The notes under the pieces are model-generated. The model was not told the origin of the DNA. It did not search any database and saw only the letters and a program-made list of their open reading frames with translations. A program made the position numbers and the translations under genes. 64,000 nt of DNA from JAUYQR01 sp050632395 (GTDB lineage: Bacteria > Pseudomonadota > Alphaproteobacteria > Rhodobacterales > Rhodobacteraceae), in NCBI RefSeq assembly GCF_050632395.1, contig NZ_CP192600.1, positions 930,001-994,000 on the forward strand. Direction: 5' to 3'. Shown in pieces: positions 54,447 through 63,694 of the stretch (position 1 is the stretch's first letter; each line of letters opens with the position of its first letter).

Positions 54447-55043
54447 ATGGTAAAGATGCAGATAGTAAAGATATTGTATTGGTCTCTGGTCGCTGGCGCC
54501 GTTCTCATCGGTGTGACCTTGTGGAGCTGGGGTCAACCCCTGCTCAGCCGATCCGGCGAAGTACGACTTTGGGTAAATTCGATATGGTCGAGCGAAAACT
54601 CGCAGCAGGTCGCCGACTGGTATAGCCTTTCCCACGCGATGCTCGGGATGCTGATCGCGATCGTTGGGCGTGGTTTTCGGCGGCAGATCGCTTATCCGGT
54701 AAGTCTGACGTTCTTGCTCGCCATCGGGGTTGGATGGGAGATCGTCGAGCATACAGATTGGGTGCTTGATCGTTTTCGCGGTCAAACCATCTATCAGGGC
54801 TACATGGGCGATACCGTCCTGAACGCCGTTTGCGACTATCTGTTCATGGTGGTGGGTTTTTTCGCCGGCATTGCCCTTCCTGTGCGCTGGGGCATCTTCC
54901 TGATGGTCGGGCTAGAGGTATTTTCGGCTGTCGTGGCGCGCGACAGTCTTTTGCTCACCACCTTGCGCATCGTCTACCCAATTCAGGCCATCGCCGATTG
55001 GCAGGATGCGACCAACCCCGTTACCCACCCTCCATCTCCATAA
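54447..55043 (+). CDS. DUF2585 (UPF0314) membrane protein
   Basis: A 198-residue membrane protein with about five helices. ADWYSLSHAMLGMLIAIVGR, AIGVGWEIVEHTDWVLDRFRGQTI, YMGDTVLNAVCDYLFMVVGF and the C-terminal RDSLLLTTLRIVYPIQAI follow the order and spacing of the UPF0314/DUF2585 family of alphaproteobacteria. Its function is not known. The start is uncertain: ATG 54447 or 54456; an open frame extends upstream to a TTG at 54372. Sequence here is less GC-rich than the ribosomal genes around it. Confidence 0.75.
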   Translation: MVKMQIVKILYWSLVAGAVLIGVTLWSWGQPLLSRSGEVRLWVNSIWSSENSQQVADWYSLSHAMLGMLIAIVGRGFRRQIAYPVSLTFLLAIGVGWEIVEHTDWVLDRFRGQTIYQGYMGDTVLNAVCDYLFMVVGFFAGIALPVRWGIFLMVGLEVFSAVVARDSLLLTTLRIVYPIQAIADWQDATNPVTHPPSP

Positions 55044-55074
55044 CCATGGCTGCCGCCGCACGGTCGGAACCGGC

Positions 55075-55103
55075 TTGATCCGATAGCGTGATCGGACTAT
55101 ACG
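55075..55103 (+). promoter_or_regulatory. Promoter restarting the rplO-secY segment
   Basis: TTGATC (55075-55080), 17-base spacer, TATACG (55098-55103), then CCCCC. Same architecture as the rpsL and rpmC promoters. The leader to rplO is about 90 bases. Confidence 0.75.
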
Positions 55104-55200
55104 CCCCCGGTGGTGATCCGTCGCCACTAGAATCAACAAGAAACGCCGCGTTGCCCCCGTCCGTCGCAGGCAGGGGCCCTCCGGCAAAGGAGATTGCGAC

Positions 55201-55698
55201 ATGAAACTGCATGAACTCGCCGACAACCCCGGCGCTGCCAAAAAGCAAAAGCGTGTGGCCCGTGGTCCCGGTTCGGGCAAGGGCAAGACCGCTGGCCGTG
55301 GTATCAAGGGTCAGAAATCCCGTTCGGGCGTCGCCATCGGCGGCTATGAAGGCGGCCAGATGCCGCTTTACCGGCGCCTGCCGAAGCGCGGCTTCAACAA
55401 GCCGAACCGCAAGGAATTCGCTGTCATCAACCTGGGCCTGATCGAAAAGTTCATCGGTCTGGGCAAGCTGGACGCCAAGGCCGAGATCAACGAGGACGCG
55501 CTGGTTGCAGCCGGCCTCACCTCGGACAAGCGTGACGGCATCCGCATCCTGAACAAGGGCGCGATCACCACCAAGGTCACCCTCGTCGTCACCGGCGCAT
55601 CGGCGGCTGCGGTCGAGGCTGTGGCTGCCGCTGGCGGCACCCTGACGGTCGCTCCGACCCTCGAGCCGTTCGGAAAGTCGAAGCGTAAAGCTCAATAA
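55201..55698 (+). CDS. rplO: 50S ribosomal protein L15
   Basis: A 165-residue protein. MKLHELADNPGAAKKQKRVARGPGSGKGKT, the Gly/Lys-rich loop GRGIKGQKSRSGVAIGGYEGGQMPLYRRLPKRGF and the C-terminal KVTLVVTGASAAAVEAVAAAGG are diagnostic. GCAAAGGAGATTGCGAC precedes the ATG. It is followed, 103 bases on, by secY. Confidence 0.97.
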   Translation: MKLHELADNPGAAKKQKRVARGPGSGKGKTAGRGIKGQKSRSGVAIGGYEGGQMPLYRRLPKRGFNKPNRKEFAVINLGLIEKFIGLGKLDAKAEINEDALVAAGLTSDKRDGIRILNKGAITTKVTLVVTGASAAAVEAVAAAGGTLTVAPTLEPFGKSKRKAQ

Positions 55699-55748
55699 GG
55701 TGTTGTGAGCGGCCCCGAGGTCGCTTACATCAACGCCTAAGTTTTCCC

Positions 55749-55780
55749 GCGCCGCCGACCGGAGAACGGTTTGGCGGCGC
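55749..55780 (+). other. rplO-secY intercistronic hairpin
   Basis: GCGCCGCC (55749-55756) pairs with GGCGGCGC (55773-55780); further pairing GACCG/CGGTT inside extends it with one bulge. No T run follows. Confidence 0.65.
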
Positions 55781-55801
55781 TGCGCATGAAAGAGACCGGA
55801 C

Positions 55802-57163
<1,362 letters not shown>

Positions 57164-57167
57164 CGGC

Positions 57168-57752
57168 ATGGCGAACATCATCCTTCTCGGCCCGCCGGGG
57201 GCCGGCAAAGGCACGCAAGCCAAGCGGCTGGTCGATGCGCGCGGCATGGTGCAATTGTCCACTGGTGACATGCTGCGCGAAGCCAAGACGTCCGGCACCG
57301 AGATGGGCCGCCGCGTGGCCGAGGTGATGGAGCGCGGCCAGCTTGTGACGGACGATATCGTGATCGGCCTGATCGACGAAAAGCTCGCCCAAGGCTCCAA
57401 GGGCGGCTTCATCTTTGACGGGTTTCCGCGCACCCTGAAGCAGGCCGATGCTTTGGCCGATCTGCTGGCCCGCAGGGGGTTGGCGCTGGATGCGGTGATC
57501 GAACTGGTGGTTGACGACGCTGCCCTCGTTGGCCGCATCGTAAGGCGCGCCGAAGATGCCCGCCTTGCAGGCGAGCCGGTTCGCCGCGACGATACACCCG
57601 AAGTCTTCGAAGTGCGTCTGCGCGAATACTACAAGAACACCGCACCGCTGATTGGCTACTACTGGGCCAAGCGTGATCTCGTGCAGCTTGACGGGATGGC
57701 CGAAATGCAGGCCGTTGCCGATGCCATCGCACGGGTTCTTGACAAAGCTTGA
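57168..57752 (+). CDS. adk: Adenylate kinase, short form
   Basis: A 194-residue kinase equilibrating ATP, ADP and AMP. P-loop GPPGAGKGTQ at residues 8-17; AMP-binding STGDMLREA and GFIFDGFPRTLKQADAL; Arg-rich RIVRRAEDARLAGEPVRRDD is a short LID without zinc Cys residues. The length shows the short-LID variant. The ATG at 57168 is set by homology, 4 bases after secY, the usual secY-adk coupling. Confidence 0.97.
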   Translation: MANIILLGPPGAGKGTQAKRLVDARGMVQLSTGDMLREAKTSGTEMGRRVAEVMERGQLVTDDIVIGLIDEKLAQGSKGGFIFDGFPRTLKQADALADLLARRGLALDAVIELVVDDAALVGRIVRRAEDARLAGEPVRRDDTPEVFEVRLREYYKNTAPLIGYYWAKRDLVQLDGMAEMQAVADAIARVLDKA

Positions 57753-57931
57753 ATAACTACCCTCGCGGCCTTGACGGCCAGTGGAAAAGCCCCTAATGCA
57801 CGGCGTCCCGCGGTGGAATCGCCATGCGGGCCTTCCTTATTGGAAGTTCGGATCGTCGGGGTCACGCCCCCGGCGTTGTTGTGAAAAAAGGTTCTGGCAC
57901 TACGGAACCGCAACCTAGAAGGACGAAACGT

Positions 57932-58300
57932 TTGGCACGTATTGCTGGCGTCAACATTCCGACCGCGAAACGGGTTCCGATCGCGCTCACCTACATCACC
58001 GGGATCGGTCCGCACACCGCAGAAAACATCTGCGCCGCGCTGAACATCGACCGCGCCCGCCGCATCAACCAGCTGAGCGATAGCGAAGTGCTGGCGATCC
58101 GCGAATACATCGACGCGAACCTGACCGTTGAAGGTGACCTGCGTCGCGAAACCACCATGAACATCAAGCGTCTGATGGACCTTGGTTGCTACCGTGGCCT
58201 GCGTCACCGCAAGGGCCTGCCGGTCCGCGGCCAGCGCACCCACACCAACGCCCGCACCCGCAAAGGCCCCGCAAAGGCCATTGCCGGCAAGAAGAAATAA
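57932..58300 (+). CDS. rpsM: 30S ribosomal protein S13
   Basis: A 122-residue protein, the standard length, starting with TTG (LARIAGVNIPTAKRVPIAL). ATG-initiated longer readings upstream are not conserved. LTYITGIGPHTAENICAALNI and GCYRGLRHRKGLPVRGQRTHTNARTRKGP are signatures. AGAAGGACGAAACG precedes the TTG. The 179 bases after adk contain hairpins and probably the alpha-segment promoter, not identified. Confidence 0.96.
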   Translation: MARIAGVNIPTAKRVPIALTYITGIGPHTAENICAALNIDRARRINQLSDSEVLAIREYIDANLTVEGDLRRETTMNIKRLMDLGCYRGLRHRKGLPVRGQRTHTNARTRKGPAKAIAGKKK

Positions 58301-58312
58301 GGGGCGCACAGA

Positions 58313-58708
58313 ATGGCACGCGATACCAAAGCATCCCGCACGAAGAAAAAAGAACGCAAGAACATCGCCGCTGGCGTTGCGCATGTGAACTCTTCGTTCA
58401 ATAACACCAAGATCCTGATCTCCGACGTTCAGGGCAACGCCATCGCATGGTCCTCTTCGGGGACGATGGGCTTCAAGGGTTCGCGCAAGTCGACGCCCTA
58501 TGCCGCTCAGATGGCTGCCGAAGACGCAGGCAAGAAGGCGCAGGAACACGGCGTGAAAACGCTCGAAGTCGAAGTGCAGGGTCCGGGTTCGGGCCGCGAG
58601 TCCGCGCTTCGTGCGCTGGCTGCTGTCGGGTTCAACATCACGTCCATCCGCGACGTGACGCCGCTTGCGCACAACGGCTGCCGTCCGCCAAAGCGCCGCC
58701 GGGTCTGA
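58313..58708 (+). CDS. rpsK: 30S ribosomal protein S11
   Basis: A 131-residue platform protein. AAGVAHVNSSFNNTKILISDVQGNAIAWSSSG and the C-terminal SIRDVTPLAHNGCRPPKRRRV are diagnostic. It lies 12 bases after rpsM and is followed by a hairpin before rpoA. Confidence 0.97.
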   Translation: MARDTKASRTKKKERKNIAAGVAHVNSSFNNTKILISDVQGNAIAWSSSGTMGFKGSRKSTPYAAQMAAEDAGKKAQEHGVKTLEVEVQGPGSGRESALRALAAVGFNITSIRDVTPLAHNGCRPPKRRRV

Positions 58709-58721
58709 GCCAAGATTTTCT

Positions 58722-58758
58722 ACCGGGCTGCAGGGTGTCTCCTTGCGGCCCGGTTTTC
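58722..58758 (+). terminator. Hairpin with short T run between rpsK and rpoA
   Basis: ACCGGGCTGC (58722-58731) pairs with GCGGCCCGGT (58745-58754) with one G-U pair and a 13-base loop. TTTC follows. A partial attenuator is likely, since rpoA belongs to the same transcript. Confidence 0.55.
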
Positions 58759-58826
58759 GTCGTTTTCGAACCTCGGGCGTCCCGCTGCTTCGGACATCGG
58801 CACGGGACAAGTATAGGGGCTTCAGC

Positions 58827-59843
58827 ATGATCCATAAAAACTGGCAGGAACTCATCAAGCCGACGCAGCTTGTCGTGAAGGCGGGGGCAGATGCCGCCCG
58901 CACCGCGACGGTTATCGCCGAACCGCTGGAGCGGGGCTTTGGCCTCACCCTCGGCAACGCGCTGCGCCGGGTGCTGATGAGCTCGCTGCAAGGCGCGGCC
59001 ATCACGTCGATCCAGATCGACAACGTCCTGCACGAGTTTTCGTCCGTTGCCGGCGTGCGAGAAGACGTCACCGACATCGTGCTGAACCTCAAGGGCGTCA
59101 GCATCAAGATGGAAGTCGAAGGGCCGAAGCGCCTGTCGATCTCGGCCAAGGGTCCGGGCGTCGTGACCGCCGGTGACATCTCGGAATCGAACGGGATCGA
59201 AATCCTGAACAAGGATCACGTGATCTGCCACCTCGACGACGGCGCCGACGTGTTCATGGAACTGACGGTCAACACCGGCAAGGGCTATGTCGCGGCCGAC
59301 AAAAACCGTCCCGAGGATGCCCCGATCGGCCTGATCCCGATCGACGCGATCTATTCGCCGGTCAAGAAGGTCAGCTACGAAGTCACGCCCACCCGCGAGG
59401 GCCAGGTCCTTGATTACGACAAGCTGACGATGAAGATCGAAACCGACGGCTCGCTGACGCCGGATGACGCCGTGGCCTATGCCGCGCGCATCCTGCAAGA
59501 CCAGCTGTCGATCTTCGTGAACTTCGACGAACCCGAATCGGCCAAGCTGGGCGAAGTCGACGCAGGCCTCGAATTCAACCCGCTCCTCCTCAAGAAGGTG
59601 GACGAGTTGGAACTTTCGGTCCGTTCGGCCAACTGCCTGAAGAACGACAATATCGTCTACATCGGCGACCTGATCCAGAAAACCGAAGCAGAAATGCTGC
59701 GCACCCCGAACTTCGGCCGCAAATCCTTGAACGAGATCAAGGAAGTGCTGTCGGGCATGGGTCTGCACCTTGGCATGGACGTCGAGGACTGGCCGCCGGA
59801 AAACATCGAAGACCTGGCCAAGCGTTTCGAAGACCAGTTCTGA
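58827..59843 (+). CDS. rpoA: RNA polymerase alpha subunit
   Basis: A 338-residue subunit. The N-terminal dimerisation domain includes EPLERGFGLTLGNALRRVLMSSLQGAAI; a linker follows near residue 230-250; the C-terminal domain (ELSVRSANCLKNDNIVYIGDLIQKTEAEML and NFGRKSLNEIKEVL) contacts UP elements and activators. The ATG at 58827 is fixed by homology (MIHKNWQELIKP). rplQ follows after 115 bases, with a GCGGGGCC/GGCCCCGC hairpin at 59904-59925 between them. Confidence 0.98.
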   Translation: MIHKNWQELIKPTQLVVKAGADAARTATVIAEPLERGFGLTLGNALRRVLMSSLQGAAITSIQIDNVLHEFSSVAGVREDVTDIVLNLKGVSIKMEVEGPKRLSISAKGPGVVTAGDISESNGIEILNKDHVICHLDDGADVFMELTVNTGKGYVAADKNRPEDAPIGLIPIDAIYSPVKKVSYEVTPTREGQVLDYDKLTMKIETDGSLTPDDAVAYAARILQDQLSIFVNFDEPESAKLGEVDAGLEFNPLLLKKVDELELSVRSANCLKNDNIVYIGDLIQKTEAEMLRTPNFGRKSLNEIKEVLSGMGLHLGMDVEDWPPENIEDLAKRFEDQF

Positions 59844-59958
59844 GACCACTAAAAATGCCCGGACTGCCGGGGAAAAGCACGGGTTGAAGAAACCCCAAGG
59901 TGAGCGGGGCCGCACGAGGCCCCGCCGGACAAAGCAAAACACGCGATAGGAGATTCCA

Positions 59959-60378
59959 ATGCGTCACTCTAGCGGCTACCGCAAGCTGAACCGGACCCAC
60001 GAACACCGCAAGGCGATGTTCGCCAACATGGCCGGCTCGCTGATCGAACACGAACAGATCAAGACCACTCTGCCCAAGGCCAAGGAACTTCGCCCGATCA
60101 TCGAAAAGCTGATCACCCTTGCCAAGCGCGGCGATCTGCACGCCCGTCGTCAGGCCCACGCCCAGCTCAAGCAGGACATGCACACCGCACGCCTGTTCGA
60201 GATTCTCGGCCCGCGCTACAAAGACCGCCAGGGCGGCTATGTTCGCGTGCTGAAGGCCGGCTTCCGCTACGGCGATATGGCACCGATGGCGATCATCGAG
60301 TTCGTTGATCGTGACACAACTGCGAAGGGCGCCGCCGACCACGCCCGCGTTGCAGCGGAAGATCTTGCAGCTAGCTGA
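59959..60378 (+). CDS. rplQ: 50S ribosomal protein L17
   Basis: A 139-residue protein at the tunnel exit. MRHSSGYRKLNRTHEHRKAMFANMAGSLIEHEQIKTTLPKAKELRP and the C-terminal GPRYKDRQGGYVRVLKAGFRYGDMAPMAIIEFVDRD are diagnostic. It is the last gene of the alpha segment, closed by the terminator at 60404. Confidence 0.97.
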   Translation: MRHSSGYRKLNRTHEHRKAMFANMAGSLIEHEQIKTTLPKAKELRPIIEKLITLAKRGDLHARRQAHAQLKQDMHTARLFEILGPRYKDRQGGYVRVLKAGFRYGDMAPMAIIEFVDRDTTAKGAADHARVAAEDLAAS

Positions 60379-60403
60379 TCGTCAACCGCAATCCATTGCT
60401 ACT

Positions 60404-60435
60404 GAAAGCCCGCCTCGCGCGGGCTTTCGTGTTTT
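60404..60435 (+). terminator. Rho-independent terminator after rplQ
   Basis: GAAAGCCCGC (60404-60413) pairs perfectly with GCGGGCTTTC (60419-60428) around a 5-base loop. GTGTTTTC follows. Confidence 0.88.
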
Positions 60436-60519
60436 CTGGTGACACAAAACTTCTTTTTCTTGCCATCGTTTTGATCCGTCCCGGCCTTGCTGGCGAGCTG
60501 GTCCCCTTACATATACAGG

Positions 60520-60539
60520 TCAGGGTTGCAAAGGCCTGA
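60520..60539. promoter_or_regulatory. Candidate 20-bp lux-box-like palindrome
   Basis: TCAGG-n10-CCTGA spans 20 bp, the length of a lux box, 24 bases before the luxR start codon. Only the outer five bases of each arm are symmetric. A possible -35/-10 pair (TTGCTG at 60487, CATATA at 60510) lies just upstream, which would place the palindrome at the transcription start. Confidence 0.35.
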
Positions 60540-60563
60540 ATCACGGGACTCTCAGGGTTGACG

Positions 60564-61172
60564 ATGCAGGGAAAGCGGTTGAGTGAATTGTATAAAGAGT
60601 TGGAGCAGTTGGCCCCACAGGGCTACGCCGTGGGTTTGCATATCCGTTTTGCCACGCCGCTGGTCTACTATTCCAAATACCCGCCCAAGTGGGTCGAATA
60701 CTACAACGCGAACTCGTATTACTTGCGCGATCCGTTGGTATTCTGGGGAATTGGAACGACCGGCACACGCAGGTGGAGCGAGATTCCGTTGCCAGACCCG
60801 TTCGGCCTGCTGAAAAAGGCCGCCGGTTACGGAATGAAGTTTGGCGCGGTCTCGTCTTACGGCCCCATCACTTCCCGTTCGATGGCCGGTATCTGCCATT
60901 CCGAGCGTGAGTTCACGGATGAGGAAATGGATGTTCTGTCGGACATCACGGCTCGGCTGCACATTGCGGCAAAGCCCCCCTCGGAATTGACCAAAGCGCA
61001 GGTCGAAGCCTTGGAATGTATCGCGAACGGAGACCGCCACGCGGCTGCTGCGGCCAAGCTGGGAATCTCCGAAAGTGCGTTCAAGGCGCGACTGAATTCT
61101 GCCCGCATAAGACTTGAAGCAAGGACAACGTCAGAAGCTCTTAGAAAAGCGCGAGAATATCGTCTACTATAG
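60564..61172 (+). CDS. LuxR-type autoinducer-binding regulator
   Basis: A 202-residue quorum-sensing transcription factor. The N-terminal autoinducer domain keeps the ligand residues: Trp and Tyr in KWVEYYN, Asp-Pro in LRDPLVFW and Trp in TRRWSEI. The C-terminal LuxR helix-turn-helix is in LTKAQVEALECIANGD and LGISESAFKARLNSARIRL. An N-acyl-homoserine lactone made by the LuxI encoded 51 bases downstream is the expected ligand. AGGG lies 6 bases before ATG 60564. Less GC-rich than the ribosomal genes before it. Confidence 0.9.
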   Translation: MQGKRLSELYKELEQLAPQGYAVGLHIRFATPLVYYSKYPPKWVEYYNANSYYLRDPLVFWGIGTTGTRRWSEIPLPDPFGLLKKAAGYGMKFGAVSSYGPITSRSMAGICHSEREFTDEEMDVLSDITARLHIAAKPPSELTKAQVEALECIANGDRHAAAAAKLGISESAFKARLNSARIRLEARTTSEALRKAREYRLL

Positions 61173-61223
61173 AGCTACGGCCCGCGACTCAGTTAGGGTG
61201 CAGGGGCCGTAAGGGGACTGGGA

Positions 61224-61811
61224 ATGGAAGTGACCACGCTGTCGTATGATAACCTCCACAAGCATGGAGAGTTGTTTGCGAACATGTTTCGCGCACGTCA
61301 TCGTGCTTTCATTCAGCAAAACAGGTGGAATCTGCCCGAAGCGAACGGGATGGAGTTCGACCAGTATGATACTCCGGCCAGTCGCTGGCTTGCCGTGCAT
61401 CAGAACGGCGAGGTTCTTGCTGGGATTCGTTTGACGCCAACGACGCATCGTTGCGGAATTTATTCCTACATGATTCGCGATGCGCAAAAGGGGCTGCTTG
61501 AAAGCATTCCCACCAATCTGCTCAATTTTGAGGCTCCGGTTGCCAGCCATATTTGGGAAAGCAGCCGCGTCTTTGTGTCTGAATCGGTGCCTGCAAACAT
61601 GCGTCTCCGCGTGCAACTGCAATTGCGCCACGAAATGGTTGTATCCGCCCGCGCACTTGGTGCCACAACAGTGCTTGGCCTCATTCCCGAAAGCTCGCGC
61701 CGTTTGGGTCGCCGGGTCGGGCTGGAATGTGAACCCGCTGGGCCGCTCCTTGATTTCGACGGCATGGAATGCGTTTGCGTCACCATTAACATGTCGAACA
61801 AGCTTCACTGA
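61224..61811 (+). CDS. Acyl-homoserine-lactone synthase (LuxI family)
   Basis: A 195-residue autoinducer synthase, which joins an acyl-ACP chain to S-adenosylmethionine. Family-invariant residues are present: Arg in MFRARHRAFI, Trp in NRWNLP, Glu/Asp in GMEFDQYDTP, Arg in LAGIRLTPT, and Glu-Arg in IWESSRVFV. AAGGGGACTGGGA precedes the ATG. A 7-bp hairpin (ACGGCCC/GGGCCGT) lies in the gap after luxR. The acyl chain length cannot be told. LuxR and LuxI are probably co-transcribed. Confidence 0.92.
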   Translation: MEVTTLSYDNLHKHGELFANMFRARHRAFIQQNRWNLPEANGMEFDQYDTPASRWLAVHQNGEVLAGIRLTPTTHRCGIYSYMIRDAQKGLLESIPTNLLNFEAPVASHIWESSRVFVSESVPANMRLRVQLQLRHEMVVSARALGATTVLGLIPESSRRLGRRVGLECEPAGPLLDFDGMECVCVTINMSNKLH

Positions 61812-61915
61812 CCCCAAGGGTAGCGCTCCCTGCCGTGGGGCGTTTGCCGGGCTGACTGCAAGACCGGCTTCGGTTTCGCCTTACGCTTTGCGTCGTGGCG
61901 GCATAAACTTGGTAC

Positions 61916-63226
61916 ATGGCAGATCTCTTCGACAGTGTGGCTCCCTCGTCAGCGCCCGGTCCACGGCCTTTGGCCGACCGGCTTCGTCCGCGCAAGCTGG
62001 CAGAGGTGATCGGGCAGGCGCATGTCCTGTCGCCGGAAGGCCCGCTTGGGGCCATGCTGGGCGCCGGAACCCTGTCATCGCTGATCCTGTGGGGGCCGCC
62101 CGGCGTGGGCAAGACCACGATCGCGCGCCTTCTGGCCGACGAGACGGATCTGGCCTTCGTGCAGATTTCCGCGATCTTCACCGGCGTGCCGGATTTGCGC
62201 AAGGTGTTCGAAGCCGCCAGAATCCGGCGGCAGAACGGGCAGGGCACGCTTCTCTTCGTTGACGAGATCCATCGTTTCAACAAGGCGCAGCAGGACGGGT
62301 TTCTGCCCTACATGGAAGACGGCACAATCCTTCTTGTCGGGGCCACGACCGAAAACCCCTCGTTCGAACTGAACGCAGCGCTTCTCAGCCGGGCCCAGGT
62401 CATTGTGCTCGAACGTCTCAGCCTTGCCGATCTTGAGCGTCTGGCCCAACGGGCCGAACAGGATCTGGGCCGCGCGCTGCCGCTTGACGGCCCCGCGCGC
62501 GAAGCCTTGCTGGAAATGGCCGATGGCGACGGTCGCGCGCTGCTGAACCTCGTGGAACAGGTCGCGGGATGGAAAACCGACGCCAGGCTTTCCCGCGACC
62601 AGTTGTCCACTCGCCTGATGCGCCGCGCCGCCAAGTACGACAAGTCGGGCGAGGAACATTACAACCTGATCTCCGCCCTTCATAAATCGGTGCGCGGCTC
62701 CGACCCCGACGCCGCGCTTTACTGGTTCGCCCGGATGCTGGAAGGCGGCGAAGACCCGCGCTTCCTGGCCCGCCGCATCACCCGCATGGCGGTCGAGGAT
62801 ATCGGCCTTGCCGATCCGCAGGCGCAGGCCGTCTGCCTTGACGGCTGGCAGACCTACGAACGCCTCGGCAGCCCCGAAGGCGAACTGGCATTGGCGCAGG
62901 CGGTGGTCTACCTTGCCCTCGCGCCGAAATCGAACGCAGTCTACACCGCCTACAAGGCCGCCCGCGCAGCGGCGCGTGACACCGGCAGCCATCCCCCGCC
63001 CAAGCATATCCTGAACGCGCCCACCAAGCTGATGAAGGACATCGGCTATGGCACCGGCTACGCCTACGACCACGACGCCGAAGACGGCTTTTCGGGGCAG
63101 GACTACTTCCCCGAAGGCATGAAGCGCCCGATCTACTACCTGCCCCCCGAGCGCGGCTTCGAGCGTGAGTTGAAAAAACGCGTCGACTACTTCGCCAAGC
63201 TCAGGGCGAAACGTCAGGGTGACTAG
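61916..63226 (+). CDS. rarA: Replication-associated recombination protein RarA (MgsA)
   Basis: A 436-residue AAA+ ATPase related to clamp loaders, acting at stalled forks with SSB. Walker A is GPPGVGKTT, Walker B LLFVDEIHRFNKAQQD, sensor 1 GATTENPSFELN. The C-terminal tetramerisation region includes EEHYNLISALHKSVRGSDPDAALYW, diagnostic for RarA/WRNIP1. The start MADLFDSVAP is consistent with family N-termini. It is 104 bases after luxI, probably with its own promoter. Confidence 0.95.
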   Translation: MADLFDSVAPSSAPGPRPLADRLRPRKLAEVIGQAHVLSPEGPLGAMLGAGTLSSLILWGPPGVGKTTIARLLADETDLAFVQISAIFTGVPDLRKVFEAARIRRQNGQGTLLFVDEIHRFNKAQQDGFLPYMEDGTILLVGATTENPSFELNAALLSRAQVIVLERLSLADLERLAQRAEQDLGRALPLDGPAREALLEMADGDGRALLNLVEQVAGWKTDARLSRDQLSTRLMRRAAKYDKSGEEHYNLISALHKSVRGSDPDAALYWFARMLEGGEDPRFLARRITRMAVEDIGLADPQAQAVCLDGWQTYERLGSPEGELALAQAVVYLALAPKSNAVYTAYKAARAAARDTGSHPPPKHILNAPTKLMKDIGYGTGYAYDHDAEDGFSGQDYFPEGMKRPIYYLPPERGFERELKKRVDYFAKLRAKRQGD

Positions 63227-63343
63227 CGGACCAGTTTCCGGCGCAAGAAAACCTACACAATCCCTGCTCGGGGATATTGCACCCCCAACCCGGCTTCGCG
63301 TGTTCGCATTGACATTCCCGCCCGCCCGCCGCAAAGACCGGGC

Positions 63344-63694
63344 ATGTCCCTTACCCTTCCCCTCATCGCGCTTGGCGGCGCTCTCGGTGCAGTCCTGCGC
63401 CATCTCTCGGTTGCCGCCATCGGCGCGCCGCTTGGTGTTGGTGTGGTAAACGTGCTTGGCAGCCTTCTGATCGGCGCGCTGTTCGTTCTGCTCGCGGGAC
63501 GCGGCGAATGGCAGGCGTTCCTGATGACGGGCGTCCTTGGCGGCTTCACCACCTTTTCCGCCTTCTCGCTCGATACCCTGAAACTGGTCGAGGCCGGGCA
63601 GGCCCTGCACGCCGGCGCCTATGTCGCCGGATCGGTCCTGCTGTCCCTCGCCGCCGTCGCCCTAGGCGCGGCCATCGCGCGGGGGCTGGCATGA
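63344..63694 (+). CDS. crcB: Fluoride channel CrcB (Fluc)
   Basis: A 116-residue, four-helix membrane protein forming dual-topology dimers that export fluoride. GGALGAVLRHLSV at the start and GVLGGFTTFSAFSLDTLKL, with the conserved Phe/Thr track, are diagnostic. Its stop overlaps the next start (ATGA). No fluoride riboswitch consensus was recognised in the 117 bases upstream. Confidence 0.93.
   Translation: MSLTLPLIALGGALGAVLRHLSVAAIGAPLGVGVVNVLGSLLIGALFVLLAGRGEWQAFLMTGVLGGFTTFSAFSLDTLKLVEAGQALHAGAYVAGSVLLSLAAVALGAAIARGLA

Noticed and set aside
63309..63337. TTGACA at 63309 as a crcB promoter
   Set aside because: There is no acceptable -10 box at 16-18 bases (CAAAGA-like only), and it would leave almost no room before the ATG.
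63227..63343. Fluoride riboswitch before crcB
   Set aside because: The short gap lacks the conserved riboswitch core and pseudoknot sequence as far as can be judged by eye.
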